The notes under the pieces were generated by a model. That model had not been told where the DNA came from and did no database searches. It saw only the letters and a list, made by a program, of their open reading frames with translations. Shown piece by piece: positions 1 to 7,816 of a stretch of DNA of 64,000 bases; within the stretch, counting starts at the first letter, position 1; every line of letters begins with the position of its first letter. Source of the DNA: an uncultured Schlesneria sp. (GTDB taxonomy: Bacteria; Planctomycetota; Planctomycetia; Planctomycetales; Planctomycetaceae); assembly GCA_903858935.1 (NCBI GenBank), contig CAIOKO010000061.1, positions 27,919 through 91,918 of the forward strand, in the 5' to 3' direction. The translations under genes and the position numbers were made by a program.

Positions 1-1
1 A

Positions 2-1087
2 CGACCACGCGATGAAGTTGTGCGTGCCTTTTGTCATAGCCTTGACTCAACGCGACGTGTTCCCACCAACCATTGGTCCGAAACGCTCTCCGTTGGTTGG
101 TCGCATGACCCGCTCTGGACACAGGCTTTTCCACAATACGCCACCACCGATCGCGAAGAAGCGATCGGATTGTACTGGGATGAATACGACCGACGCGCGA
201 GCGATCTGGCAAAAAAGTTCCCCAAACATTTTCTGATTCTGGATGCAGCGGAGCTTTATGGCGAAGTCGGAGTGCGAGGCGTGCTCGATTTCATCGGAAT
301 TCGCCGAGTCGATCAGGTGATTCCCAAGGCGACTCATTCGTTTCCATCCCCGCCTGCGTCGCTGCCGATTGCTAAGTTGCCAACCGCCAGAAACCCACTT
401 GATCCCGCAAAGTGTGTGATTCTTGTTCCGTTCACCGGCTTCATCCATCCTGAATGCGATGACGCTTTGAAAGAGCTCGAGCGGCGTGGATATCCTGTTC
501 GACGGGTCGGTGGTTATGCGGCGATCGATCAGGGTCGGAACCAGATGGCGACCGATGCGATGGTCGACGGTTTCGAAGAAACAGTCTGGATCGATTCCGA
601 CATTGGATTTCATGCCGATGATGTCGAACGCCTCAGGTCCCACCCAGTTTCAATTGTCAGCGGGATTTATCCTCAAAAAGGAAAACGGTCGATCGCCGGC
701 CATATTCTGCCGGGTACATTGAATATCGTTTTTGGCGAAGCGGGGGGACTTGTCGAAATGTTGTACCTGGCGACCGGCTTTTTGCTGGTTCGTCGCGAAG
801 CGTATCTCGGGATTCAGCGTACGTTACATCTGCCGGTCTGTAATGAACGACACGGACGACCAACAATCCCGTATTTCATGCCGATGATCCGTACGCAAGA
901 CGACGGACATTGGTATCTGGCCGAGGATTATTCGTTTTGCGAACGTGCGAGGCAATCGGGATTCAAATGCTACGCCGACACACGGATCAGGCTGTGGCAT
1001 ATCGGCTGGTACCGCTACGGCTGGGAAGACGCAGGAATCGACCGCCAAAGATTTCAGTCCTTCAACCTTGACGTCAGCGGCAAGTAA
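2..1087 (+). CDS. Sulfotransferase-like / GT-A glycosyltransferase fusion, 5' truncated by window edge
   Basis: The reading frame is open to the left edge, so the true start lies outside the window; the GTG at 20 is only the first internal start codon. Counting from it, residues 1-100 read like the C-terminal part of a sulfotransferase (the stretch around YWDEYDRRA and the closing LDFIGI pattern). Residues 130-345 resemble a GT-A glycosyltransferase: a KCVILVPF strand, a DSD acidic motif at 192-194 that would bind metal and nucleotide sugar, then an AEDYSFCERARQ segment typical of the acceptor side. It would be a cytosolic enzyme for modifying a glycan or surface polymer. It ends 165 bp before sufR and is probably unrelated to it. 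Domain assignment is from motifs only; the missing N-terminus prevents a firm activity. Confidence 0.6.
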   Translation, partial: RPRDEVVRAFCHSLDSTRRVPTNHWSETLSVGWSHDPLWTQAFPQYATTDREEAIGLYWDEYDRRASDLAKKFPKHFLILDAAELYGEVGVRGVLDFIGIRRVDQVIPKATHSFPSPPASLPIAKLPTARNPLDPAKCVILVPFTGFIHPECDDALKELERRGYPVRRVGGYAAIDQGRNQMATDAMVDGFEETVWIDSDIGFHADDVERLRSHPVSIVSGIYPQKGKRSIAGHILPGTLNIVFGEAGGLVEMLYLATGFLLVRREAYLGIQRTLHLPVCNERHGRPTIPYFMPMIRTQDDGHWYLAEDYSFCERARQSGFKCYADTRIRLWHIGWYRYGWEDAGIDRQRFQSFNLDVSGK

Positions 1088-1182
1088 AAAGCTATGCGCA
1101 GGTCTCCCGACCTCGCACTCTGACCGACTGAAGGTCTCCTCTTCCCGTTCCCGAGAAATTACCACACTTTTGACAGCGACTA

Positions 1183-1210
1183 TTGTTTTAATTGCCTGCG
1201 GGGGTACAAT
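1183..1210 (+). promoter_or_regulatory. Possible sigma70-type promoter of the suf operon
   Basis: A TTGTTT box (1183-1188) and a TACAAT box (1205-1210) are separated by 16 bp and lie about 42 bp upstream of the sufR ATG. A consensus TTGACA at 1170-1175 is also present but its spacing to TACAAT is too long. No CAAC-N6-GTTG cyanobacterial-type SufR operator was seen. Low confidence because planctomycete promoters are poorly defined. Confidence 0.28.
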
Positions 1211-1252
1211 CCGGTCAGCGAAACAAAGAACTTTCGGCTGGAAATACGCTCG

Positions 1253-1879
1253 ATGAAGGCAACTTTGGAACACGATGACGAACAGTTTTTACTGAGCCTG
1301 CAACGGCTTGGAGCGGGGACAGTTCAAGATTTGTGTACGGCCGCCGGAGTCACCGCGACGGCAGTTCGTTTGCGATTAAGTCGTTTGCAGTCATTGGGTT
1401 TTGTAGACCGCCAAACAATTCGAGAGGGGCGTGGTCGGCCTCACCACACGTACAAGATCACGGAACAAGGTCAAAGACAGCTAGGGGATAACTACTCGGA
1501 ATTGGCTCGCTTATTGTGGAGCGAACTGCAGAAAATCGATGAGATCGATGTACGCCAGCGTGTTACCGGGCGGATTCGAGACGCCATGGTTCGGCAGTAC
1601 GGTGCAAAGGTCCAAAGTTCGGTACTTTCTGACCGGTTTGCTCAATTGGGCGTTGCTCTTTCGGAACGTGGATTTTCGGTTGAAATTGCCTCAAATGACA
1701 CATTGCCGATTTTGCGAGAAAACCACTGTCCCTATCACGATCTGGCACAGCAGGATTCGGGGATTTGCGAGTTAGAACAACAGGTATTCGAGCAGGTTTT
1801 GGGGGTTCCATTAACGCTATCTTCATGTTGTCGAGATGGTGATCATTGCTGCGAGTTTCATCCAGCGCCTTCGAACTGA
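1253..1879 (+). CDS. sufR: SufR-like iron-sulfur transcriptional regulator
   Basis: A 208-residue regulator. Residues 8-75 form a winged-helix DNA-binding domain: a helix-turn-helix around DLCTAAGVTATAVRLRLSRL and a wing rich in Arg/Gly before the HHTYKIT strand. The C-terminal half carries cysteines at 159, 172, 192/193 and 199/200 in the CPYH...C...CC...CC arrangement of SufR proteins, where they hold an Fe-S cluster that sets DNA binding. The ATG at 1253 is the first start of the open frame and fits the family N-terminus. Position as first gene of the suf cluster, in the same direction and 123 bp ahead of nuoB, supports autoregulation and repression of the whole operon when clusters are plentiful. 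The family and context are well supported; the cluster ligands are inferred. Confidence 0.85.
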   Translation: MKATLEHDDEQFLLSLQRLGAGTVQDLCTAAGVTATAVRLRLSRLQSLGFVDRQTIREGRGRPHHTYKITEQGQRQLGDNYSELARLLWSELQKIDEIDVRQRVTGRIRDAMVRQYGAKVQSSVLSDRFAQLGVALSERGFSVEIASNDTLPILRENHCPYHDLAQQDSGICELEQQVFEQVLGVPLTLSSCCRDGDHCCEFHPAPSN

Positions 1880-2002
1880 TCGTGGCACATGGTTTTGATG
1901 GCTGGTCGGGTGAAACACGGAACGAATACTGGTAGAGTTTGGGCTTTGGAGAAGTGTCTCAACTCAATTCCACCAAAGAGATAAGAAACGGACGGAACGA
2001 TC

Positions 2003-2566
2003 ATGACGACTTGGATTGAAGGCCGATTTGAAGAGAACGTCATCACCACATCGCTGGAACAGGCGATGAACTGGGCTCGCCAATCGAGTATTTGGCCGAT
2101 GACGTTCGGATTGGCTTGTTGTGCCATCGAAATGATGGCTGCTGGTGCAAGTCGTTTCGATATGGACCGATTTGGCGCCGGTGCCTTTCGTGCAACACCT
2201 CGGCAGGCTGATTTGATGATCGTCGCGGGAACCGTGACCTACAAAATGGCCAGTCGCGTTCGTCGACTTTACGAGCAGATGCCCGACCCCAAGTATGTCA
2301 TTGCGATGGGTGCCTGCACCGTCGGCGGTGGTCCCTACTTCAAGTACGGCTATCATGTTGTCAAGGGGGTTGATCTCGTGGTCCCCGTGGACGTGTATGT
2401 TCCCGGTTGCCCGCCACGACCTGAAGCGCTGCTCGAAGGATTGATGCGAATTCAAGATAAGATTAAGGCCAAGAAGATCACTCGAAGTCAAGAAATTCTT
2501 CCGATCCCGCACCATACGGGCCGGGTCTCATTGCCAATTATTCAAAATCTAACCGAAGTTGTTTGA
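2003..2566 (+). CDS. nuoB: NADH-quinone oxidoreductase subunit B-like protein (NuoB), isolated from other nuo genes
   Basis: A 187-residue NuoB/Ndh-K family protein. The N2 cluster ligands are all present: adjacent C39-C40 in the LACCAIEMM motif, C105 in GACTVGG and C136 in [11 protein letters not shown], so it should bind a 4Fe-4S cluster. In complex I this subunit passes electrons to quinone at the peripheral arm/membrane arm junction. No other nuo gene lies within the window; instead it sits between sufR and sufC, with 123 and 84 bp gaps, on the same strand. It may be the genome's only NuoB placed out of its usual operon, a second copy, or a cluster-binding protein recruited to Fe-S assembly. 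Identity is secure; its role here is not. Confidence 0.9.
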   Translation: MTTWIEGRFEENVITTSLEQAMNWARQSSIWPMTFGLACCAIEMMAAGASRFDMDRFGAGAFRATPRQADLMIVAGTVTYKMASRVRRLYEQMPDPKYVIAMGACTVGGGPYFKYGYHVVKGVDLVVPVDVYVPGCPPRPEALLEGLMRIQDKIKAKKITRSQEILPIPHHTGRVSLPIIQNLTEVV

Positions 2567-2650
2567 ACGTTTTCCTGAAGTGTCGTCTGTGTTGCGTGAA
2601 TGGCCCTCTGCGAAACCCCTTGCCAGACGCAAGCGAAAAGAGTTTGAAAA

Positions 2651-3481
2651 ATGTCCAGCCTGCTGAAAATTACCGACCTGCACGTCTCTGTCGATGAAAA
2701 GCCCATTTTAAAAGGGGTTAGTCTCGAAATCCGCCAGGGTGAAATCCACGCACTGATGGGACCGAACGGTTCTGGCAAAAGCACTCTTGCCTATACCCTT
2801 GTCGGACATCCCAAGTACGAAGTCACCAGCGGCACGATCGAAATCGATGGAGTTCCTCTCAACGATCTTGATCCTTGCGAGCGAGCACGACTCGGGATGT
2901 TTCTGGCGTTTCAATACCCGGTCACGATTCCTGGTGTGAAGGTGGCTGACTTTCTCAGGCACGCTGTCACAAATATTCGAAACCCCGCCCGCAAAGAAGG
3001 TGAAAGCCTTATTCCAATGCGAGATTTCCGTAAGGAATTGAAAGATCGCATGGAAGAGCTGGGGATGGACGTCGAATTCGCTCGACGATACCTGAATGAA
3101 GGCTTTTCCGGCGGCGAAAAGAAGCGAATGGAGATTCTGCAACTGGCAATGCTTCAACCAAAGTTTGCAATTCTCGATGAGACCGACAGCGGCCTGGACA
3201 GTGATGCCGTCCGTGTCGTCAGTGAAGGGCTGCGAAAGCTTGCCGGACCTCAGATGGGTGTCCTGATCATCACACACCATGAACGGTTGCTGGAATATAA
3301 TGTTCCGCAATTCACCCATGTGATTCTGGCTGGAAGAATCGTCGAAACCGGCGACGCTTCATTGGCTCATGAACTTCACAATCACGGTTACGCTGCTGTT
3401 CGTCAGCGGCATCCAGCCGAAGCGGCGGAAGAACAGGAACATCAGAAGGTGACTTCCAAGGCTGCAGTCGTGGCAAACTGA
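2651..3481 (+). CDS. sufC: Fe-S cluster assembly ATPase SufC
   Basis: A 276-residue ABC-type ATPase of the SufBCD scaffold. Walker A GPNGSGKST is at 37-45, the signature FSGGEKKR follows mid-protein, and Walker B reads FAILDETDSGLD, the TDSGLD ending being typical of SufC rather than of transporters. About 20 extra residues at the C-terminus (rich in Glu, Gln and Lys) exceed the usual 248-250 length. It forms a cytoplasmic complex with SufB and SufD and drives conformational change during cluster building. The gene begins 84 bp after nuoB and is followed 112 bp later by sufB. Confidence 0.96.
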   Translation: MSSLLKITDLHVSVDEKPILKGVSLEIRQGEIHALMGPNGSGKSTLAYTLVGHPKYEVTSGTIEIDGVPLNDLDPCERARLGMFLAFQYPVTIPGVKVADFLRHAVTNIRNPARKEGESLIPMRDFRKELKDRMEELGMDVEFARRYLNEGFSGGEKKRMEILQLAMLQPKFAILDETDSGLDSDAVRVVSEGLRKLAGPQMGVLIITHHERLLEYNVPQFTHVILAGRIVETGDASLAHELHNHGYAAVRQRHPAEAAEEQEHQKVTSKAAVVAN

Positions 3482-3593
3482 GGTTCTCAGGGCGACGACG
3501 ACAGTGGTCGATCGAAATTGGGTTACTGCCGTTGAAGGCAGAATTTGAAACAAAGAACAGACAATCAATTCGCGGTAGGGAAAACCACCAATT

Positions 3594-5012
3594 ATGACGA
3601 CTGATGTACCAGTTCTTGATGACGAAATTGGCGTAGGCGATTATCAATACGGGTTTCATGATCCAACCGATAAATACGTCTTCAAAAGCCGTCGCGGACT
3701 TGATCGCGACATCGTCCATCAGATCTCGGAAATGAAGAACGAGCCGATGTGGATGCGCGAGTTCCGGCTCGAAGCACTCGATCTGTTCTACAGTAAGCCG
3801 ATGCCCACTTGGGGCGGCGATATGTCTGAACTCGATTTTCAGAACATGTTCTATTTTGTGAAGGCGTCACAGGGCCAGGAAAAATCCTGGGATGACGTCC
3901 CCGACGATATTCGCAAGACTTACGATCGACTCGGTATTCCTGAAGCAGAGAAGAAATATCTGGCGGGTGTGAAGGCTCAGTACGAATCTGAAGTCGTCTA
4001 TGGCAGCCTTCAGGAAGACTTGGCAAAGCAGGGAGTGATCTTCACCGATACCGATTCGGCTGTTCGAGACTATCCCGATCTGGTTCGCGAATACTTCGGT
4101 ACCGTGATTCCGTCGGCAGATAACAAATTCGCAGCACTGAATTCCGCAGTCTGGTCCGGTGGTTCGTTCATCTATGTCCCCAAAGGAGTGAAGATCGAAT
4201 TCCCGCTCCAGGCTTATTTCCGAATCAACACCCAGAACATGGGTCAGTTCGAGCGGACTCTGATCATCGTCGACGAAGGGGCGTCAGTTCACTATGTCGA
4301 AGGCTGTACGGCACCGACCTACAGCAGCGACAGTCTGCATTCGGCCGTCGTCGAAATTCTTGTTAAGCGAGGCGGTCGGTGTCGCTATACGACAATCCAG
4401 AACTGGTCAAATAACGTTTACAATCTCGTCACCAAGCGAGCCAAAGCCTATGGCGATTCGCTGATGGAATGGGTTGATGGAAATCTCGGCTCAAAGCTGA
4501 CAATGAAGTATCCAGCGATTTACCTGATGGAGCCGGGTGCTCGTGGCGAAACACTGTCGATCGCGTTCGCCGGTAAGGGACAACATCAGGACGCGGGGGC
4601 CAAGATGGTCCACTGTGCTCCATATACGTCCAGTCGCGTGATTTCGAAGAGTATTTCAAAGGATGGCGGGCGGGCGGGCTATCGTGGGCTGGTCAAAGCG
4701 ACTCATGACGCTCATCACTGCAAGAGCAACGTTGTCTGTGACGCATTAATTCTCGACTCGCACAGCCGAAGTGATACCTATCCCTACATCGAAGTCAACC
4801 ACGACAACCTGACGATCGAGCATGAAGCGTCCGTCTCGAAGATTGCTGAAGAACAATTGCTCTATCTGATGAGCCGCGGCATGAGCGAAACCGAAGCGTC
4901 AGCGATGATCGTGACTGGCTTTATCGAACCACTCGTTAAAGAATTGCCAATGGAATACGCGGTCGAAATGAACCGCTTGATCGAACTGCAGATGGAAGGG
5001 AGTGTCGGGTAA
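3594..5012 (+). CDS. sufB: Fe-S cluster assembly scaffold protein SufB
   Basis: A 472-residue SufB, the normal length. The N-terminal part has the family signature ([12 protein letters not shown]) and the C-terminal half the long right-handed beta-helix core shared by SufB and SufD. A cysteine at 382 (in [18 protein letters not shown]) matches the conserved position implicated in sulfur acceptance and cluster nucleation in SufB proteins. The end carries the [11 protein letters not shown] motif common to SufB/SufD. It partners with SufC and SufD in the cytoplasm. Stop and next start are separated by only 12 bp, so it is certainly cotranscribed with sufD. Confidence 0.96.
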   Translation: MTTDVPVLDDEIGVGDYQYGFHDPTDKYVFKSRRGLDRDIVHQISEMKNEPMWMREFRLEALDLFYSKPMPTWGGDMSELDFQNMFYFVKASQGQEKSWDDVPDDIRKTYDRLGIPEAEKKYLAGVKAQYESEVVYGSLQEDLAKQGVIFTDTDSAVRDYPDLVREYFGTVIPSADNKFAALNSAVWSGGSFIYVPKGVKIEFPLQAYFRINTQNMGQFERTLIIVDEGASVHYVEGCTAPTYSSDSLHSAVVEILVKRGGRCRYTTIQNWSNNVYNLVTKRAKAYGDSLMEWVDGNLGSKLTMKYPAIYLMEPGARGETLSIAFAGKGQHQDAGAKMVHCAPYTSSRVISKSISKDGGRAGYRGLVKATHDAHHCKSNVVCDALILDSHSRSDTYPYIEVNHDNLTIEHEASVSKIAEEQLLYLMSRGMSETEASAMIVTGFIEPLVKELPMEYAVEMNRLIELQMEGSVG

Positions 5013-5024
5013 ATTTCCGAAGCT

Positions 5025-6341
5025 ATGTTGACTGTGACTCCCTCCCGTACCACTGCGTTTGATGTCGATGTGTTTGAGCAATTTATTGCCTCGCGCCGTG
5101 AACCTGAATGGGTGACCGACCTGCGACGCAATGCATTTGAGATCTATCGCGAACTGCTCGCGTCAGAACTCGACCCTGAAGAATGGAAGCGGGTCGATAT
5201 TCGTGCGTTTCGGCCCGAGAAATTCTCGATCCCGACGGCGACGAAACCCGCGGCGGCGTTTGACACGCTGCTCGCCGATCGAGCTGAATTTGCTGGCTTC
5301 ATCACCCATATTGATACTGTTAGCTCTCCAGCCAAACTGGATGAAGAGTTGGCTAAGAAAGGGGTTCTGTTCGGCAGCCTCAGCGAGCTTGTTCAGAGTC
5401 ATGGTGACGTTTTAAAGCCACATTTGATGACCCGGGCTGTCACGCCGGACGCCGACCGTTTTGCCGCATGGCATGCCGCGTTCTGGACAGGTGGAACGGT
5501 GCTGTACGTGCCGCGTAATGTTCAAATTGAAAAGCCGTTGTATAGCCTGCTTGGTCTGGCGACGGACGGTGCTGCCGACTTCACTCACACGTTGATCATC
5601 CTTGAAGAAGGTGCGTCGGCTACGTTGCTTGAAGAAACAGCGTCAGCCTCGTCCACCGCTACTGGCCTACACGTTGGAGCAGTGGAACTGTTGCTGGCGG
5701 CTCGATCGAATCTCTGTTATGTGCAAATTCAGAACTGGAACGACAAGGTCTGGCACTTTGCTCATCAAGCGGGACGAGTCGAAGCCAGTGCGTCGCTGCA
5801 ATGGACCGCAGGTGCGATTGGTGCCAAACTGGCTCATATCCATCAGGAAGTGTTCCTTGATGGCAAGGGTGCCGCTGCCGAAGTGAATGGGGTCACTTTT
5901 GCCAGCGAAAAACAGCTGATCTCTTACTACACGCAGCAAACTCATAATGCTCCGAACACGCGTAGTGACCTGCTTTATAAAGACGTCGTTCGTGATCATG
6001 CCCGCTGCGTCTGGCGCGGGATGATCAAGGTCGCCAAGGATGCGCAGAAAACCGATGGTTATCAGAGGAACGACAGCCTGCTGTTGAGCGAAACCTGTCG
6101 TGTGGATGCGATCCCTGGTCTTGAGATTGAAGCTGACGATGTGCGATGTACCCACGGTGCAACGTGCGGCCAGGTCGATGAAGAACAGCTCTTTTACTGT
6201 ATGTGCCGCGGACTAAGGCGCATGGAAGCCATGCATCTGATCGTGGAAGGCTTCTTCCAAAGGGTGTACGACCGAATTCCTGTGGAAATCGTACGAGAAA
6301 CACTTGGTCAAGCCGTGGAAAGAAAGCTTGGAATCTCCTGA
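5025..6341 (+). CDS. sufD: Fe-S cluster assembly protein SufD
   Basis: A 438-residue paralogue of SufB. It shares the beta-helix core and the closing EEQLFYCMCRGL motif, and includes CTHGATCG with the histidine conserved in SufD, which lies at the SufB-SufD interface where the nascent cluster is thought to form. Its N-terminus is shorter than that of SufB, as expected. It begins 12 bp after sufB and ends 23 bp before the Rieske gene. There is no SufS or SufE/SufU in this cluster, so sulfur must be supplied by a desulfurase encoded elsewhere. Confidence 0.94.
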   Translation: MLTVTPSRTTAFDVDVFEQFIASRREPEWVTDLRRNAFEIYRELLASELDPEEWKRVDIRAFRPEKFSIPTATKPAAAFDTLLADRAEFAGFITHIDTVSSPAKLDEELAKKGVLFGSLSELVQSHGDVLKPHLMTRAVTPDADRFAAWHAAFWTGGTVLYVPRNVQIEKPLYSLLGLATDGAADFTHTLIILEEGASATLLEETASASSTATGLHVGAVELLLAARSNLCYVQIQNWNDKVWHFAHQAGRVEASASLQWTAGAIGAKLAHIHQEVFLDGKGAAAEVNGVTFASEKQLISYYTQQTHNAPNTRSDLLYKDVVRDHARCVWRGMIKVAKDAQKTDGYQRNDSLLLSETCRVDAIPGLEIEADDVRCTHGATCGQVDEEQLFYCMCRGLRRMEAMHLIVEGFFQRVYDRIPVEIVRETLGQAVERKLGIS

Positions 6342-6364
6342 GTCGACGGAAAGTATTGCCCTGC

Positions 6365-6679
6365 ATGCCAGAATTTGAACGTGTTGCTTTGATCAGTGAA
6401 ATCCCGTCCGGCGGACGATTGTCGATTCTTGTCGACGATATTCCCTCGTTGCTGATTCGTGTGGGTGACGAGTTTTTTGCGGTCGAAGATGTTTGTTCGC
6501 ATGATGGCCAACCATTAACGAACGGCCCCGTCGAGAGTTGCTCGATTACTTGCCCTCGTCATGGTGCAAAGTTCGATTTGCGCACGGGCCAACCGCTTTG
6601 TATGCCGGCGATCGAACCCATTTCGACATTTGAAGTGCAACTTCGTGACGGCGAAATTTATGTGAGACCCAGATCATGA
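6365..6679 (+). CDS. Small Rieske-type [2Fe-2S] ferredoxin
   Basis: A 104-residue Rieske protein. The two ligand pairs are visible: C44-x-H46 in the CSHDG box and C63-x2-H66 in the CPRHG box. It resembles the ferredoxin subunits of non-haem-iron oxygenases. The ATG at 6365 was chosen because it gives the normal Rieske length; the longer open frame from 6203 overlaps sufD extensively and its extra residues look nothing like the family. It lies 23 bp after sufD and overlaps sufT by four bases (ATGA), so it is translationally coupled. Small Rieske proteins are recurrent in suf clusters, where they are thought to act as electron donors or cluster carriers; that role is inferred. Confidence 0.88.
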   Translation: MPEFERVALISEIPSGGRLSILVDDIPSLLIRVGDEFFAVEDVCSHDGQPLTNGPVESCSITCPRHGAKFDLRTGQPLCMPAIEPISTFEVQLRDGEIYVRPRS

Positions 6680-7206
6680 CCTCTGAAACTCTTTCAATTC
6701 CTATTGTTCCAGCGACGGAATGCTGCTCCGAAACCGTACCAAAATCTGATAGTCTTCCAATCGTCAGCGCAAATCCAGTAGCCACTACGGAAGCTTGTTG
6801 CCATTCGCCGTCGGCAGAATTGCCGGTTGCGGCGTCTTCGCAGTATGAAAGTTGTTCGAGCGGTCAAGCTCTCGCAACAGATGCGGTTGCGTCAGACGAG
6901 AATAATGCCCCCAACGACGCCACGCTCATTGACGCGTTGCGTACGGTTATTGATCCAGAATTGATGATCAACATCGTTGATTTAGGTCTTGTTTATTCGA
7001 TCAATCAGACTGATCGAAAAGTTCTGGTTGAAATGACGTTAACCAGCCCCGCTTGTCCCGCAGGACCACAGATCATTTCACAAGCAAAAATGGCTTTGGA
7101 AAAGATTTCAGGGGTTGACGTCGCCGAAATCAAATTGACGATGTCACCCCCTTGGACACCGGATCGCATGACTGACGACGCCCGGGATCAGCTGGGAATA
7201 TTTTAG
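6676..7206 (+). CDS. sufT: SufT/MIP18-type (DUF59) Fe-S maturation protein with Cys-rich N-terminal extension
   Basis: A 176-residue protein. Residues 78-176 form the DUF59 (MIP18/PaaD/SufT) domain: TLIDALRTVIDPELMINIVDLGLVY, then TSPACPAG with the conserved cysteine and a closing PPWTPDRMT. Such proteins help deliver Fe-S clusters to target proteins. The first 75 residues are not part of the domain: they are low in predicted structure and hold Cys pairs at 16/17 and 41/42 plus C60, each following a similar Pro/Ala/Thr/Glu context, which suggests a repeated metal-binding or thiol motif. It is the last gene of the operon, overlapping the Rieske gene by four bases and followed by a terminator. 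Confidence 0.87.
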   Translation: MTSETLSIPIVPATECCSETVPKSDSLPIVSANPVATTEACCHSPSAELPVAASSQYESCSSGQALATDAVASDENNAPNDATLIDALRTVIDPELMINIVDLGLVYSINQTDRKVLVEMTLTSPACPAGPQIISQAKMALEKISGVDVAEIKLTMSPPWTPDRMTDDARDQLGIF

Positions 7207-7227
7207 TCTGGATCGTTACGATGGAAT

Positions 7228-7265
7228 AAAAAAGTCCCGCGTGAACTTTCAAGCGGGACTTTTTT
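7228..7265 (+). terminator. Rho-independent terminator after the suf operon, probably bidirectional
   Basis: A perfect 13-bp inverted repeat, aaaaaagtcccgc (7228-7240) and gcgggactttttt (7253-7265), with a 12-nt loop. The GC-rich stem is flanked by an A-run on one side and a T-run on the other, so it can stop transcripts from sufT on the plus strand and from the small membrane-protein gene at 7320 on the minus strand. Confidence 0.93.
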
Positions 7266-7319
7266 ATTCACAAACTTTATCCGTAGTGATCGGTCAGAGA
7301 ATCGTTGGACGATCTACTC

Positions 7320-7676
7320 TCAATGATCCTGATTTACTCTCAATGTTGACGATGATTCAGGTTTCGATGCCGGATCAATTCTTGGTCGAGAGACGGCTTC
7401 TGCGTAAAGATTATCCGATCTTGCGGTCCGCTGGCTGATGCTTGCCAATGATTCGTCGTCATCAAAGGCATTACGTGACCGCAGATTCAGAATTCCTACC
7501 GCAAGATAGAACAGCCCTACGCCAGCCATCCCACCGACCGCCATCCAACCCGTCAACCAGTGGTTGACAACGGTCCCAATACCCGCTGCGGCAAAGGCAC
7601 AGGCCGAAATCGCGAACGACATCCGGCTCGCCGGGCTCAGCGAAAATTCAGAGTGAGATTTAGCCAGCTTAGGCAT
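7320..7676 (-). CDS. Two-helix membrane protein, paralogue 1 of the bicarbonate-transporter island
   Basis: A 118-residue protein of no family I recognise. The start region is polar (MPKLAKSHSEF), followed by two hydrophobic helices separated by a short HW-LTG turn: about residues 19-38 (MSFAISACAFAAAGIG) and 42-66 (GWMAVGGMAGVGLFYLAVG). The tail of about 50 residues is acidic and polar. It is clearly paralogous to the proteins at 12075-12431 (same length, same MSFA..ACAF and GWMAVGGMAG.GLFYLA cores) and, more distantly, 9797-10129. It lies 140 bp downstream of sbtA on the same strand and upstream of the shared terminator. I infer an accessory or regulatory membrane subunit for the transporter; nothing in the sequence proves it. 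Confidence 0.75.
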   Translation of the reverse strand: MPKLAKSHSEFSLSPASRMSFAISACAFAAAGIGTVVNHWLTGWMAVGGMAGVGLFYLAVGILNLRSRNAFDDDESLASISQRTARSDNLYAEAVSRPRIDPASKPESSSTLRVNQDH

Positions 7677-7754
7677 CTGATTTGACTCGCAGTCGAAGAA
7701 TCTTCAAAAACCATTCAGTCGTAATTGGTAACAATAGGAACTGGTATCGTGATA

Positions 7755-7793
7755 CTGGCCGGGTACATATGACAGTCATACGTACTCGGCCAG
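7755..7793. repeat. Near-perfect 39-nt palindrome between sbtA and its small downstream gene
   Basis: Arms CTGGCCGGGTACATATGAC (7755-7773) and GTCATACGTACTCGGCCAG (7775-7793) pair over 19 positions with two G-T wobbles and one central base. It has no T-run, so it is not a classical terminator. It could be an mRNA hairpin that stabilises the sbtA transcript or limits read-through, or an operator. Confidence 0.7.
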
Positions 7794-7816
7794 CAACCAA
7801 CTCGTCGGGGGTCGGA

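Noticed and set aside
6203..6364. Upstream extension of the Rieske gene
   Set aside because: The extra 54 residues overlap sufD in another frame and have no Rieske-family likeness; the ATG at 6365 gives normal length.
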